This document shows positions 1-8,801 of a DNA stretch of 64,000 nt, piece by piece. The first letter of the stretch is position 1, and every line of letters starts with the position of its first letter. Origin of the DNA: Tepidiforma thermophila. GTDB lineage: Bacteria > Chloroflexota > Dehalococcoidia > Tepidiformales > Tepidiformaceae. The translations under genes and the position numbers were made by a program. The stretch covers positions 1,922,001-1,986,000 of the forward strand of contig NZ_PDJQ01000001.1 in the NCBI RefSeq assembly GCF_002563855.1, in the 5' to 3' direction. Under the pieces are notes generated by a model. The model did not search any database, was not told where the DNA came from, and saw nothing but the letters and a program-made list of their open reading frames with translations.

Positions 1-929
1 TGCAGGAAAACTACCGCCTGGTCACGCAGGTTGCTCCGCTCGTGAACAAGGTCCGCTACAACCCCGGACACCTGCACCATCACGAAAAGCAGAAGTCCGT
101 CCGCGACAAGGTCGCGTTCATCGCGGAGACGGCGGACCGCCACGGGATTGCCCTTCGCGTCGGCGTGAACTGCGGTTCGGTCGACCCGGAGATGGCCGCG
201 AAGTTTGACGGCGCCGACCCGCCAGAACTCGACGGGGTCACCGCGATGGTCGAGAGCGCGCTCCAGCACTGCGCGATCCTGGACGATCTCGGATTCGACC
301 GGTACGTCGTGTCCCTCAAGGACTCCGACCCGAGGAAGGTCATCGAGGCGAACACCCGGTTTGCCGCGATCCGTCCGGAGGTGCCGCTCCACCTCGGCGT
401 GACCGAGGCCGGCATGCTTCCTGACGGCGCGATCAAGACGCGCATCGCCTTCGAACAGCTCCTGTCGCGGGGTATCGGGGATACGATCCGCGTCTCCCTG
501 ACCCTGCCCTTCGCCGAGAAGTGGCGCGAAATTGAAGTGGGCAGGCAGATCATCGCTGACGTGGAGGCTGGCAGGTTCCGCTCCGTGCCGAAATTCCTCG
601 ATGGCGGGCTCAACATCATCAGCTGCCCGAGCTGCAGCCGGGTCGAGAACGAGGCGTTCGTGGACCTTGCCTTCAAGGTCAAGGAGATGACCGCCTACGC
701 GAAAGAATACGACATAACGATTGCGGTCATGGGTTGCCGGGTCAACGGGCCGGGCGAGACCGATGATGCTGACCTGGGTCTCTGGTGTGCCCCGACGTTC
801 GTCAACCTCAAACGTGGCGAGGTCGAGCTGGGCGCCTTCCCGTACGATACGGTCCTCGACCGGCTGAAAGAGGAACTCGACCGGCTCATCGCAGAAAAGC
901 AAGCAGCCGCGACGGCACGGGAGCGCTGA
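1..929 (+). CDS. ispG: 4-hydroxy-3-methylbut-2-enyl diphosphate synthase IspG (GcpE), 5'-truncated
   Basis: This enzyme makes HMBPP from MEcPP, the penultimate step of the MEP isoprenoid pathway, in the cytosol with a [4Fe-4S] cluster. The reading frame is open from base 3, so the N-terminus lies outside the window; 308 codons are visible of a usual 360-400. The cluster ligands are seen near the C-terminus: a CPSC motif around base 625 and a third cysteine in [10 protein letters not shown] around base 735, followed by the family's conserved Asn-Gly-Pro-Gly-Glu. The V-to-R change in the usual GCVVNGPGE is minor. A GTG at 42 is internal and not the start. A strong palindromic terminator follows. 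dxs and a prenyl synthase of the same pathway lie about 9 kb downstream. Confidence 0.96.
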   Translation, partial: QENYRLVTQVAPLVNKVRYNPGHLHHHEKQKSVRDKVAFIAETADRHGIALRVGVNCGSVDPEMAAKFDGADPPELDGVTAMVESALQHCAILDDLGFDRYVVSLKDSDPRKVIEANTRFAAIRPEVPLHLGVTEAGMLPDGAIKTRIAFEQLLSRGIGDTIRVSLTLPFAEKWREIEVGRQIIADVEAGRFRSVPKFLDGGLNIISCPSCSRVENEAFVDLAFKVKEMTAYAKEYDITIAVMGCRVNGPGETDDADLGLWCAPTFVNLKRGEVELGAFPYDTVLDRLKEELDRLIAEKQAAATARER

Positions 930-984
930 ACCGCCGGCCTCCTGGCACGACGGTAAGCTCGACAACACTGGGGCAAGAACGACG

Positions 985-1010
985 ACGGCCGGGGCAGCTG
1001 CCCCGGCCGT
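985..1010. terminator. Bidirectional terminator between ispG and ssrA
   Basis: A 26-nt perfect palindrome rich in G and C, extended by G-U pairs on both sides, lies between the end of ispG on the plus strand and the 3' end of tmRNA on the minus strand. It can end transcription from either direction. A short T-rich run follows on the plus side only. Confidence 0.7.
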
Positions 1011-1021
1011 TGTGGTGTCGC

Positions 1022-1381
1022 TGGTGGAGACGCGGGAGAGTTGAACTCCCGGTCCAGAGAAGGTCGGCTCCGGATTATCCTACAGGCTTTCCCACCGATA
1101 GAGGTCTCGCCGGGGAACTGCAGTGGTGGTCCCCACGTTCTCCGGCCAGCCGATGCGTCTTTCGCGGGCGGTATCGGCGTCAGCCCGCGGCAGCCTGGCT
1201 TTGGTGACGCCCTACCCCGGCGCTACCAGGCCGGGCCCCGGGGAGGACGGCTCCGCACTAAGCGGCGAGAGCGAGTTGGCGAGTGTTGCCGTTTATTTTT
1301 GGCCGCCTGATTAACGAGGGTGACAGCCAACCTCGGCCTGCTATCCGGCTACCTGGCTTCCTGTCGAATCCTTTCGTCCCC
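1022..1381 (-). ncRNA. ssrA: tmRNA (ssrA), tag peptide GNTRQLALAA
   Basis: tmRNA rescues stalled ribosomes with SmpB and tags the released peptide for degradation. The 5' end GGGGACG pairs with the 3' end CGTCTCC, giving a seven-pair acceptor stem with the G-U pair at position 3 that is the alanine-tRNA identity element. The CCA end is encoded at 1022-1024. The 5' arm GATTCGACA and the T-arm GTTCAACTC are present. The tag frame runs from 1290 down to 1258: the resume codon is GGC after AAATAAAC, as in Bacillus, and the ten codons read GNTRQLALAA before TAG. The ALAA end is the universal ClpXP/Tsp degron. smpB lies 40 nt upstream on the same strand. Confidence 0.95.
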
Positions 1382-1421
1382 GTGATGGCCCTATCATAGC
1401 ACAGCTGTTCGCCACGGGGCA

Positions 1422-1874
1422 CTACCGCCGCCGGTGCAGCGCCTCCTGGAGCGCGCGCTGCTGGTCGCGCTGCTTCAGCGCTTCCCGCTTGTCGTACCGC
1501 TTCAGGCCGCGGCCCACACCCAGCTCGACTTTCGCCTTGCCGCGCTTGAAGTACATCGAGAGCGGGACCAGCGTGAGGCCCTTCTCCTCGACCATCCGGG
1601 CGATGCGCCGAATCTCCTGCTTGTGGAGGAGGAGTTTGCGGTCGCGGGTCGGGTCGTGGGCCGCGTACCCCGCGTTCCGGTAGGGTGCGATGTGGGCACC
1701 TACCAGCCAGACCTCGCCGTCCTTGACCCTGGCATAGGACCCCTGCAGCTGGACCTTGTGCTCCCGCACTGACTTGATCTCGCTCCCGGTCAGGACGATA
1801 CCGGCCTCGAAGCGGGCGAGGATTTCGTAGTCGTGCCTGGCGCGGCGGTTCTGGGCGATGGTTGCGTCGGACAT
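1422..1874 (-). CDS. smpB: SsrA-binding protein SmpB
   Basis: SmpB binds tmRNA and places it in the ribosomal A site during trans-translation. The 150-aa product has the family's opening (IAQNRRARHDYEI), the GIVLTGSEIKS and GSYARV beta-barrel motifs, and a basic C-terminal tail (LKQRDQQRALQEALHRRR) that lies in the mRNA channel. I chose the ATG at 1874, which matches family start points. An in-frame ATG at 1898 is inside a perfect hairpin and would add eight unusual residues. There is no clear ribosome binding site for either start. The gene sits directly before ssrA, and behind an S41 protease. Confidence 0.95.
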   Translation of the reverse strand: MSDATIAQNRRARHDYEILARFEAGIVLTGSEIKSVREHKVQLQGSYARVKDGEVWLVGAHIAPYRNAGYAAHDPTRDRKLLLHKQEIRRIARMVEEKGLTLVPLSMYFKRGKAKVELGVGRGLKRYDKREALKQRDQQRALQEALHRRR

Positions 1875-1888
1875 CTCGGTGAAACGCA

Positions 1889-1913
1889 GCGGGCCCATCC
1901 GCGATGGGCCCGC
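1889..1913 (-). terminator. Hairpin between the S41 protease gene and smpB
   Basis: Two 10-base arms (1889-1898 and 1904-1913) form a perfect stem with a 5-nt loop, directly after the protease stop codon and before smpB. The sequence after it on the minus strand is only weakly T-rich, so it may be a terminator or an mRNA-stabilising hairpin. Confidence 0.55.
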
Positions 1914-1940
1914 CTGGCATCCTTCCAGTCTACCGCGAGG

Positions 1941-3257
1941 TCAGTTCCCGCGCAGGAGGTCAATGGCTTTGAAGAGCTGGATATCGCCCCGGTCGACGTA
2001 GTCGTCATAACTCATAGGGACCTCGATGTCCGGTTTGACGCCGAGCCCTTCAATCTGGTCGCCCTTGGGTGTCAGCCAGCGGCCCACCGAGATGTATAGC
2101 GCGCCGCAGCCCTTCGGGTCGCCGCAGCTCTTGAGCTCCTGCAGCTGGTTGACCGTGCCCTTGCCGAAGCTGCGGGTGCCGACGATTCTTGCGCGGCCGT
2201 TATCACGCAGGGCTGCGGCCAGCACTTCTGCACCGGATGCACTGCCCTGATCCTGGAGGATGACGATCGGGATCCTGGTGAGGATGCCGCCGCGACGGGC
2301 GTTCCAGCTTTCTATCTTTCCGTCGGCGTCGACTTCCGAGAGGATTATGCCGCTATCGAGGAACTCGTCGGCAACGTCGACCGTCGCCTGGAGGAGACCA
2401 CCGGGGTTCCCGCGCAGGTCGACGATAAGACCTTTGTACCCTTTGGCTTCGACGTCCTTCAGCTTGGTGCGGAGTTCATTGAGGGTGCGGTCATGGAACT
2501 GCGTGATGGCAACGTAGGCGATGTCGGTGACCTCGTTGCCATTGCGATCGACGAGCTTCGAACCGCTCTCGCCGGGGATGACTTCGAGGTTCGGCTCGAG
2601 GAACACGCTCTCAAGCGGGATATTGCCCCGGGTGATCGTGATGGTCTCAATCGTGCCGTCGGTGTGCTTCACCTTCAGCGTCACCTGGGTGCCCGACGGC
2701 CCGCGAATGACCTGGACCGCCTGCGTCTGGGTCCAGCCTTCCGTGGAAACGCCATCGACCTCGAGGATGATGTCCCCGGCGCGGATTCCCGCCTTCTCCG
2801 CCGGCGAGTCGCGGAAGGGAGCAACGATGGTTATCACCCCGCCACGGTCGGAGACGGTCGCGCCGATCCCGTCGTAGCTGGACGAAAGATTGAGCGCGCC
2901 GGCGGCCATTTCTGCAGGCGTGAGGTACTCCGTGTGAGAATCGTTGAGCGAACGAATGATCCCGTCGATGGCGGCCTCGCGCAGGGTCTCGGGGTCGATG
3001 GCCGATTTATCGACATAACGTGTCTTCAGCAGCTCGACGATCTCGTCGATGATGGCGGCGCCAATGGCATCGTCCCCGCCGGCGCCGGCCTGCTCCGCCG
3101 CTGGCCGGCTGGCGGGAGTATCGGTTGTCAGGTCATGGACTGCATACCCAAGGCCGAAGGCGAGGGTGAGCATGCTGAGGAGGAGGAATACCGCAACGGC
3201 CGCACGGGCAACCTGTTCGCCGCCGCCCGGACGGGAGGATTCGCGGGGGATATCCAT
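1941..3257 (-). CDS. S41 family C-terminal processing peptidase (CtpA/Prc type)
   Basis: This 438-aa protein is a membrane-anchored, extracytoplasmic serine protease that trims or degrades proteins from their C-terminus. A short cytoplasmic start is followed by one membrane segment (about 19-41), a linker, a PDZ domain (about 120-205) and the S41 catalytic domain (about 240-412). The Ser-Lys dyad is visible as Ser339 in GSASG and Lys366 in FGKG. The ATG at 3257 has an AAGGA site 5-6 nt upstream; the open frame extends 14 codons further but without support. It precedes smpB and ssrA on the same strand. Tsp/Prc proteases of this family degrade SsrA-tagged exported proteins in E. coli, so the neighbourhood makes sense; the link here is inferred. 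Confidence 0.92.
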   Translation of the reverse strand: MDIPRESSRPGGGEQVARAAVAVFLLLSMLTLAFGLGYAVHDLTTDTPASRPAAEQAGAGGDDAIGAAIIDEIVELLKTRYVDKSAIDPETLREAAIDGIIRSLNDSHTEYLTPAEMAAGALNLSSSYDGIGATVSDRGGVITIVAPFRDSPAEKAGIRAGDIILEVDGVSTEGWTQTQAVQVIRGPSGTQVTLKVKHTDGTIETITITRGNIPLESVFLEPNLEVIPGESGSKLVDRNGNEVTDIAYVAITQFHDRTLNELRTKLKDVEAKGYKGLIVDLRGNPGGLLQATVDVADEFLDSGIILSEVDADGKIESWNARRGGILTRIPIVILQDQGSASGAEVLAAALRDNGRARIVGTRSFGKGTVNQLQELKSCGDPKGCGALYISVGRWLTPKGDQIEGLGVKPDIEVPMSYDDYVDRGDIQLFKAIDLLRGN

Positions 3258-3372
3258 TGGAGTCCTTTTCGCGCAGAGCGCGATATGCGGAGATGACACG
3301 AGTGTACAGGCGCCACTTCTGGCGCTTCAATTTGCCGATTACCGGAGGTTTACGCCCTGGCTGGCCCCGCTT

Positions 3373-4530
3373 TCAGAGCACCCAGCCAACCGTACCGTCC
3401 GCGAGGACCTGCCAGCGCAGCGGCCGTAGGCCGGCCTCGCTGACGCAGACTCCCATTATCCGGTCAGGTTCCGGCGGGCCGAATAGGGGGAAGGGACCGT
3501 CGCGCAGGGCCCGGCCACCGACGACGAACCAGGTGCCATCAGGCGACCACGGATTGTGCGACCGCCCGAACTGGTCAAAGAACGCCAGCGCGAGCTGCAT
3601 CGCTGGCGAGGGCACAAATGGCTCAAGGCGGCCCAGCTCGCGCCCGCTCGCATCACAGAACGCGATGTGAATTCGGCTTTCGACCGAGAACCCGGGCAGC
3701 GCCAGCGCGACCAGGTCCGGCCCGGGACTGCGCCAGGCGGCCAGGAAGCGCCCCCGGTGCACCGTCCGCACTGAGCCAGTCAGCGGTTCCCAGGCAAGGA
3801 GCCGGTCAAACATCGGTGCCTCCCGGGGGGCCACGACTGCGACCCCGAGCTCATCGCCTTGCGGCCCGGGGATGAACCGCACCTGGCCTTCCACCGCGGG
3901 CCCGTCGATGATTCGCCCGGCTGCGAGGTCCGCTGCACGGAGCCGGAGGCGGGTGCCCGACGGCTCAGCCCAGGCCACCACCTGGCCGCCGCGTGCGAAG
4001 CCGGGCGTCCCGAAACCGCCGACGCCGTGGCGGACGAGGCGTACGCCTCCCGGATCACCGGTCGTCATGTCAACCACGGTGAGCCGTGCGCCGTCCATTC
4101 CCCCATGGTGAATTGCAAGCCGGGACCCATCATCACTGAAGGATGCGAAGATCGGCGCGCCGGCCACCAGCCGCCTGGATTGCGGCATGCCGTCGGTCCA
4201 AAGCCTGAGCTCAAGTGAGCCGTCCCGCGGCTGGACCAGCGCGAGACTTCCGGCGGTCGGGCTCCAGAGGACATAGTGCGTGATTCCCGGGGCAATGGCG
4301 CTTCCAGACTCAAGCAAGGTCCCGGGCACGTCGGCGGGCTCATCGGCCGCACCGATAAGGCGGATACGCGGGGCTTCCCCCGGGCCCACCCAGGCAACCG
4401 GTGCTGCGACGACGTTTCGCCGCGATGCAGCCGGCCAGTTCCCGCCCCGGCTGACAACAACGCGGGAGTCGCCCAGATGCAGGTCACGCAGTGACACGGT
4501 GCCGAGGCTCGATACTGCCAGGAGTCGCAC
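3373..4530 (-). CDS. Beta-propeller (WD40/TolB-like) protein of unknown role
   Basis: The 385-aa product has repeated short beta-strand units typical of TolB/WD40-like propellers, for example SFSDDGSRLAI, WSPDGTWFVVGG and VLWSPTAGSLALV. No signal peptide, membrane segment or enzyme motif is seen. The start is a GTG at 4530. It has no ribosome binding site but has TACCCT seven nt upstream, which suggests leaderless translation. It is probably its own transcription unit, separated from the S41 protease by about 115 nt. Function is unknown; such folds usually serve as binding scaffolds. Confidence 0.7.
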   Translation of the reverse strand: MRLLAVSSLGTVSLRDLHLGDSRVVVSRGGNWPAASRRNVVAAPVAWVGPGEAPRIRLIGAADEPADVPGTLLESGSAIAPGITHYVLWSPTAGSLALVQPRDGSLELRLWTDGMPQSRRLVAGAPIFASFSDDGSRLAIHHGGMDGARLTVVDMTTGDPGGVRLVRHGVGGFGTPGFARGGQVVAWAEPSGTRLRLRAADLAAGRIIDGPAVEGQVRFIPGPQGDELGVAVVAPREAPMFDRLLAWEPLTGSVRTVHRGRFLAAWRSPGPDLVALALPGFSVESRIHIAFCDASGRELGRLEPFVPSPAMQLALAFFDQFGRSHNPWSPDGTWFVVGGRALRDGPFPLFGPPEPDRIMGVCVSEAGLRPLRWQVLADGTVGWVL

Positions 4531-4952
4531 AGTGGAAAGGGTACGGGTGAACCCCAGGGCTGGCCCAGCCTTCCCTGTCCAAACTTCGCACTATACAAGT
4601 TATGCTCTGGAGAACCTGCATACTCCCGTGCTCGTGCCGGAGCGCGCGACGGATTGCCTCGGAGAAAGCCGTTGCCGCCCCTGGAACGGCCCGCGATTGG
4701 GCAGCACACGCCCATCGCTGCAAGCCGGTGCGGCGGCTGTCCGCCCAAGTTGCTGCTGCGGCCCCGGGTGCGGTGTCTCACCGAGCGCGGTCGGGAAAAC
4801 CCTTATGTCTGCAGTTGTCACCGAAGCACCACCTGCGCGTCACGGGGCGCGCGTTGTTCTGTCACCGGCCCGGCCTGAACAATCGGCCCATCCGCTCGAC
4901 AACCAAGGCACACAGGGTTGCGATGCGGGTGCTTGTTCGGGGGAGCAAGGAG
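4531..4952. other. Intergenic region between divergent genes, 422 bp
   Basis: I find no convincing gene here. The left edge carries the TACCCT box of the propeller gene. AT-richer patches near 4590-4610 contain TATACA and TATGCT, possible -10 boxes for the sigma-factor gene, without a good -35. TTGTTC (4854-4859) and GAACAA (4877-4882) form an inverted repeat with a 17-nt spacer, a possible operator. An in-frame extension of the sigma-factor frame covers most of the region, but its translation does not resemble a protein domain. Confidence 0.5.
4538..4543 (-). promoter_or_regulatory. Candidate -10 box for a leaderless mRNA (propeller gene)
   Basis: TACCCT on the minus strand ends seven nt before the GTG at 4530. 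There is no ribosome binding site. No good -35 is seen. It is one of a set of similarly placed TANNNT boxes in this window. Confidence 0.45.
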
Positions 4953-5726
4953 ATGCAATGGCCGTCAGTTCACCAGGAACCTGAACCGGGCGGGGACGCC
5001 CAGCCGAACCGCCTGTCACTCGAGGAGCAGCAGCGCCTCGTCATGCAGTATGCGCCGCTGGTGCGCCGCGTCGCCCGGACGCTTCCGCTGGAAATCCCGG
5101 GCCTCCTCGAGTTCGAAGATGCCGTGGGTTACGGGACGTGCGGCCTCGTCGAGGCCGTGCGCCGGTACGATCCGTCGAAGGGGACGAACTTCCACGCCTA
5201 CGCCGTCCAGCGAATTCGCGGCGCGATGATCGACGCTTTCCGGCGCATGGACCGTCTCAGCCGGACGATGCGCCAGAAGGCTCGCGACGTCCAGCGTGCC
5301 CAGTCTGAACTGGAGATGCTGCTCGGGCGCACCCCGACAGAAGCAGAGACGGCTGAGCATATGGGCGTCTCGGTGGAGCAGTATCGCGAGGCGTCGTCGA
5401 ATGCCCGTTGGGTCACCGTTTCCCTCGACCGGATGCTGGAGCGGGACGACGACGGCGACTCCTTCCCTGCGGCCGAAATGCCGACCGCAGAGGAGGACCT
5501 GGACTTCACCCGCTCCTTCGAAGAGAAAGAGCTGTATGAGGAGCTCGCGAAGTCCGTGGCGGCCCTCCCGGAGCGGGAGCGACTGGTCATCAGCCTTTAT
5601 TATGTTGAGCGCCTGACGATGCGGGACATCGCCGCGGTGCTGCAGGTGTCGGAGACACGCGTGAGTCAGCTCCACGCACAGGCGGTCAAGCGGCTGCGGA
5701 GAGCGCTGCTCCGGGAAGCAGCCTGA
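4953..5726 (+). CDS. Sigma-70 family sigma factor, FliA/WhiG/SigB-like
   Basis: This 257-aa protein directs RNA polymerase to an alternative promoter class. Region 2 (about 30-105) holds the core-binding and -10 recognition helices (LLEFEDAVGYGTCGLVEAV, YAVQRIRGAMIDAFR). Region 3 follows (MRQKARDVQRAQSELE, LGRTPTEAETAEHMG), and region 4 with a helix-turn-helix is at the C-terminus (LTMRDIAAVLQVSETRVSQ). RGAMIDAFRRMD followed by RTMRQKARD is the FliA/WhiG pattern. I chose the ATG at 4953 with GGGAG/AAGGAG just upstream; the frame is open to 4602 but that part is unlike any domain. No anti-sigma factor or flagellar gene is adjacent, so its regulon is unknown. Confidence 0.9.
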   Translation: MQWPSVHQEPEPGGDAQPNRLSLEEQQRLVMQYAPLVRRVARTLPLEIPGLLEFEDAVGYGTCGLVEAVRRYDPSKGTNFHAYAVQRIRGAMIDAFRRMDRLSRTMRQKARDVQRAQSELEMLLGRTPTEAETAEHMGVSVEQYREASSNARWVTVSLDRMLERDDDGDSFPAAEMPTAEEDLDFTRSFEEKELYEELAKSVAALPERERLVISLYYVERLTMRDIAAVLQVSETRVSQLHAQAVKRLRRALLREAA

Positions 5727-5753
5727 ACAATTTTTCGGGGTTGAGTCTCCAGC

Positions 5754-5787
5754 GGGGCCGGGATGCCGTGGACGGCGTGCCGGCCCC
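5754..5787 (+). terminator. GC-rich hairpin after the sigma-factor gene
   Basis: GGGGCCGG (5754-5761) pairs with CCGGCCCC (5780-5787), with an inner GCCG/CGGC stem in the loop. It lies 28 nt after the sigma-factor stop codon. No T-tract follows directly, so termination efficiency is uncertain. Confidence 0.5.
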
Positions 5788-6004
5788 GTCGCGTCGTGTT
5801 CGGCGCTTCGTTGCAGAACGGGTACGAACAAGGATGCAGTTCACCGGCCGGACCCCTATTAGCCGGACTGCACCTGCCGAAGATAGAGAGTGAGCACCTG
5901 TCGCGCGCCGGCCCCCGGGCCCGCGCCGCAGGGGCTCAACAGTGCATCGGTGCCCGGTCGCGGCCCCGCGAATCGGCCGGGAACGACCTCCTGGGGGTGA
6001 AGGA

Positions 6005-6775
6005 ATGGCGGACCGCTTCAACGACGGCTTCCGGAGCCAGGTCGCGTTTGTGACTCACACGCGCGACTACCGCTCCGCGGACGTGCTCCCGTCGCTTGCA
6101 CGCCACGGGTTTACGACAACGGAACGTCCGCACGACCGCGAGACCGAACGGCTGCTCGCGCAGTTTGACCCGGATCTCGTGGTGCTGGCCATCGACCCGC
6201 GGCACGACGAAGACATCGCGCTGGTGCGCCAAGTTACCCGGGCATGCAAGGCGCAGATCATCGTCGTCGCACCGGGGCCGCACCCGCACGGGCTCAGCCT
6301 CGCGCTTGAGGCCGGCGCTGATGTCTGCCTGCGGGACACCGATGGGCCTGAGATGTTCCACGCACAGCTGGGCGCCATGATGCGCCGGAAGGTGGCGGCA
6401 CAGGTTGAGCCCGAAGAGGACGGCCCCAGCACCATCTCCGTCCGCGACCTGGTGCTTGACTTTGACCGGTGCCAGGCCGTGCGTAACGGCGAGACCATCC
6501 CGCTCACCCCGACGGAATTCAAGATTCTCGCGTACCTCGCGAAGAATGCGGGGAAGGTGGTCAGCCCGGTCGAAATCCTCCGCGCGGTGCAGGACTACAC
6601 GTACTCGGAGCGGGAGGCACAGGAGATTGTGAAGGTCTACATCCGCCGGATCCGCAGGAAGGTCGAGCACGACCCAGCCGAGCCGAGCTATATCGTGAAC
6701 GTCCGCGGATTCGGCTACATGCTCGAGCGGCGCAGCAACCGGCGTGACGTGGCGCGGGCCACGGAGGCCGCCTGA
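6005..6775 (+). CDS. Orphan OmpR-type response regulator with degenerate receiver
   Basis: The 256-aa product has a CheY-like N-terminal domain (about 11-125) and a clear OmpR/PhoB winged-helix DNA-binding domain (about 143-242; LTPTEFKILAYLAKNAGKVV, VKVYIRRIRRKVE, VRGFGYML). The receiver lacks the usual active site: no acidic pair after strand 1, alanine 62 where the phospho-acceptor aspartate should be (PDLVVLAID), and no conserved lysine. It probably acts without phosphorylation. The ATG at 6005 has GGTGAAGGA just upstream. No histidine kinase is adjacent, and the gene before it is a sigma factor. It ends at a strong bidirectional hairpin shared with fbaB. Confidence 0.88.
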   Translation: MADRFNDGFRSQVAFVTHTRDYRSADVLPSLARHGFTTTERPHDRETERLLAQFDPDLVVLAIDPRHDEDIALVRQVTRACKAQIIVVAPGPHPHGLSLALEAGADVCLRDTDGPEMFHAQLGAMMRRKVAAQVEPEEDGPSTISVRDLVLDFDRCQAVRNGETIPLTPTEFKILAYLAKNAGKVVSPVEILRAVQDYTYSEREAQEIVKVYIRRIRRKVEHDPAEPSYIVNVRGFGYMLERRSNRRDVARATEAA

Positions 6776-6810
6776 CGCCCGCGTATCCCCCCACAGCGCA
6801 TCACGACAGC

Positions 6811-6835
6811 GGCCCCGGCAGATTCTGCCGGGGCC
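6811..6835. terminator. Bidirectional terminator between response regulator and fbaB
   Basis: Arms 6811-6821 and 6825-6835 are perfectly complementary (11 bp) with a 3-nt loop. They lie between two convergent stop codons, so they can serve both genes. Confidence 0.75.
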
Positions 6836-6863
6836 GGTCGCATCCCAGCCTGCTCCCGGAGCT

Positions 6864-7964
6864 TCAGGCGATGGTGACGCCCTCGCAGCGGTAGACGTCC
6901 TGGATGGCGTTCAACAGCGCAACGCCCTCGTTCATCGGCCGCTGGAACGCCTTCCGGCCACTTATGAGGCCCATACCCCCGGCGCGCTTATTGATGACCG
7001 CGGTCTTGACCGCCTCCTTCAGGTCGCTCTCGCCGGAACTGGCGCCACCGGAGTTGATCAGGCCGACCCGGCCCATGTACCCGTTGGCGACCTGGTAGCG
7101 GGTGAGGTCGATTGGGTGATCGGTGGTGAGCTTCGTGTACATGCGCTCATCGAACTTGCCGTAGCTGCCCTTTTGGTTGAGCGCCCTGTACCCGCCGTTC
7201 TGCTCGGGCAGCTTCTGCTTGACGATGTCGGCCTGGATAGTGACGCCGATATGGTTCGCCTGACCGGTGAGGTCGGCGGACGTCTCATGGTTGACGCCGT
7301 CGACTTTGAAGCCAGGGTTTCGCAGGTAGCACCAGAGGACGGTCGCCATCCCGAGCTCATGCGCATAGGCGAATGCTTCGGCCACCTCAACAATTTGGCG
7401 CGAGCTCTCCTCTGAGCCGAAGTAGATCGTCGCGCCGACTGCGGCGGCGCCGAGGTTCCACGCCTCTTTGATGGTCCCGAACATGACCTGGTCGTACTTG
7501 TTCGGGTAGGTGAGCAGCTCGTTGTGGTTGATTTTGACGATGAAGGGGATGCGGTGGGCGTACTTCCGGGCCACCGCGCCAAGGACCCCAAAGGTGGACG
7601 CCACCGCGTTGCAGCCGCCTTCGATGGCAAGGAGCACGATGTTCTCGGGGTCGAAGTAGGCGGGATTCTTGGCGAAGGAGGCGCCGCCCGAATGCTCGAT
7701 GCCCTGGTCGACTGGCAGGATCGAGACATAGCCGGTGCCGCCAAGTCGGCCGTGGTCCAGGATCGCCTGGAGGTTGCGTAGCACCTGCGGCGACCGGTCG
7801 GACTGGGCCCAAACGCGGGTCACAAAGTCCGGGCCGGGCAGGTGGAGCGAGGAGGCAGGGATGCCTTCGCAGCGGTGCTCAAGCAGGTCCTGCGCTTCGT
7901 CCCCAAGAATGTCGGCGATGTCGGAAAGGGAGAGTTCGCGGGTCGGGCGTTCTGCGAGAACCAT
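6864..7964 (-). CDS. fbaB: Class I fructose-bisphosphate aldolase FbaB
   Basis: This enzyme cleaves fructose 1,6-bisphosphate to DHAP and glyceraldehyde 3-phosphate (or condenses them) through a Schiff-base lysine, without metal. The 366-aa product closely matches E. coli FbaB (DhnA family) along its length, with the shared blocks [57 protein letters not shown] and [14 protein letters not shown] chose the ATG at 7964, which has AAGGGG about 8 nt upstream; the frame extends 13 codons further. The leader holds a 7-bp hairpin (7986-8003) and, before it, a TATCAT -10-like box (8008-8013). It is a single-gene unit. Confidence 0.96.
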   Translation of the reverse strand: MVLAERPTRELSLSDIADILGDEAQDLLEHRCEGIPASSLHLPGPDFVTRVWAQSDRSPQVLRNLQAILDHGRLGGTGYVSILPVDQGIEHSGGASFAKNPAYFDPENIVLLAIEGGCNAVASTFGVLGAVARKYAHRIPFIVKINHNELLTYPNKYDQVMFGTIKEAWNLGAAAVGATIYFGSEESSRQIVEVAEAFAYAHELGMATVLWCYLRNPGFKVDGVNHETSADLTGQANHIGVTIQADIVKQKLPEQNGGYRALNQKGSYGKFDERMYTKLTTDHPIDLTRYQVANGYMGRVGLINSGGASSGESDLKEAVKTAVINKRAGGMGLISGRKAFQRPMNEGVALLNAIQDVYRCEGVTIA

Positions 7965-8137
7965 ACGTTGTCCCCTTGGGTCAATGTGGCGGGGAGCCGC
8001 CACGGGGATGATACAGCGCCTGCATCAGCCAGTCGTCTCAAAGCGCCCCGGCACCATGCTGTTCCGCGATTCCTTTACCTTCGCTTCGGATTTGCTGCGC
8101 TACGGTAAAAGAACTACGGGTTGGAGGGATTGCGGCA

Positions 8138-8800
8138 ATGCGCGTGCTGGTCGTCGAAGACGAGGAGGCAATCGCGGGCGCCATTGAACGCGGCCTCATT
8201 AAGCAGGGGTACGAGGTGGATGTAGCCCGGGACGGCGCCGAGGCGCTCGAGATGGCCGCCACGACGAACTACGACGTGATCTGCCTCGACCTTAATCTGC
8301 CACGGGTCGACGGCATCGAAGTATGCCGAAGGCTCCGCGAGGACCGATTCGCGGGCGGCATTATTATGTTAACTGCCCGCAGCTCAATCCGGGAACGGAT
8401 CGAGGGTCTGGACCAGGGCGCTGACGACTACCTGGTCAAACCGTTCGCGTTCAGCGAGTTGGCTGCCCGGATCCGGGCGATCACCCGCCGGGACGGTTCC
8501 ATGCGTGAGCCGATCATCGAAACCCGAGGCCTTCAGCTCGACCCCAACACGAACCGTTGCCGACGCGAGGGGAAGGAAATTCACCTCACGCCGAAGGAGT
8601 TCGCCCTCCTTTACTACCTCGCCCGGAACGAGGGGCGGGCCGTGCCCCAGGAAGAGCTCCTCGAGAAGATCTGGGACGAGCACGCCAACCCCTTCACCCA
8701 GACGGTGAAGGTGCACATGAACAATCTTCGACGGAAACTGAATGATGGGTTTGAGGAGCAGCTGATCGAAACGATCCGCGGAAAGGGTTACGTGCTCTAG
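8138..8800 (+). CDS. OmpR/PhoB-family response regulator
   Basis: This 220-aa transcription regulator is the partner of the histidine kinase that follows after one nt. The receiver (1-115) is intact: Glu7/Asp8/Glu9 acidic pocket, phospho-acceptor Asp51, Thr79 and Lys101 in VKPF. The C-terminal winged helix (about 125-220) carries LTPKEFALLYYLARNEG and the usual end IRGKGYVL. GGAGG precedes the ATG by about 9 nt. The signal sensed and the target genes are not evident from the neighbourhood. Confidence 0.95.
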   Translation: MRVLVVEDEEAIAGAIERGLIKQGYEVDVARDGAEALEMAATTNYDVICLDLNLPRVDGIEVCRRLREDRFAGGIIMLTARSSIRERIEGLDQGADDYLVKPFAFSELAARIRAITRRDGSMREPIIETRGLQLDPNTNRCRREGKEIHLTPKEFALLYYLARNEGRAVPQEELLEKIWDEHANPFTQTVKVHMNNLRRKLNDGFEEQLIETIRGKGYVL

Positions 8801-8801
8801 G

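Noticed and set aside
4602-4952. N-terminal extension of the sigma factor
   Set aside because: The extra 117 codons are Cys/Arg-rich without any domain, and a good ribosome binding site sits just before the ATG at 4953.
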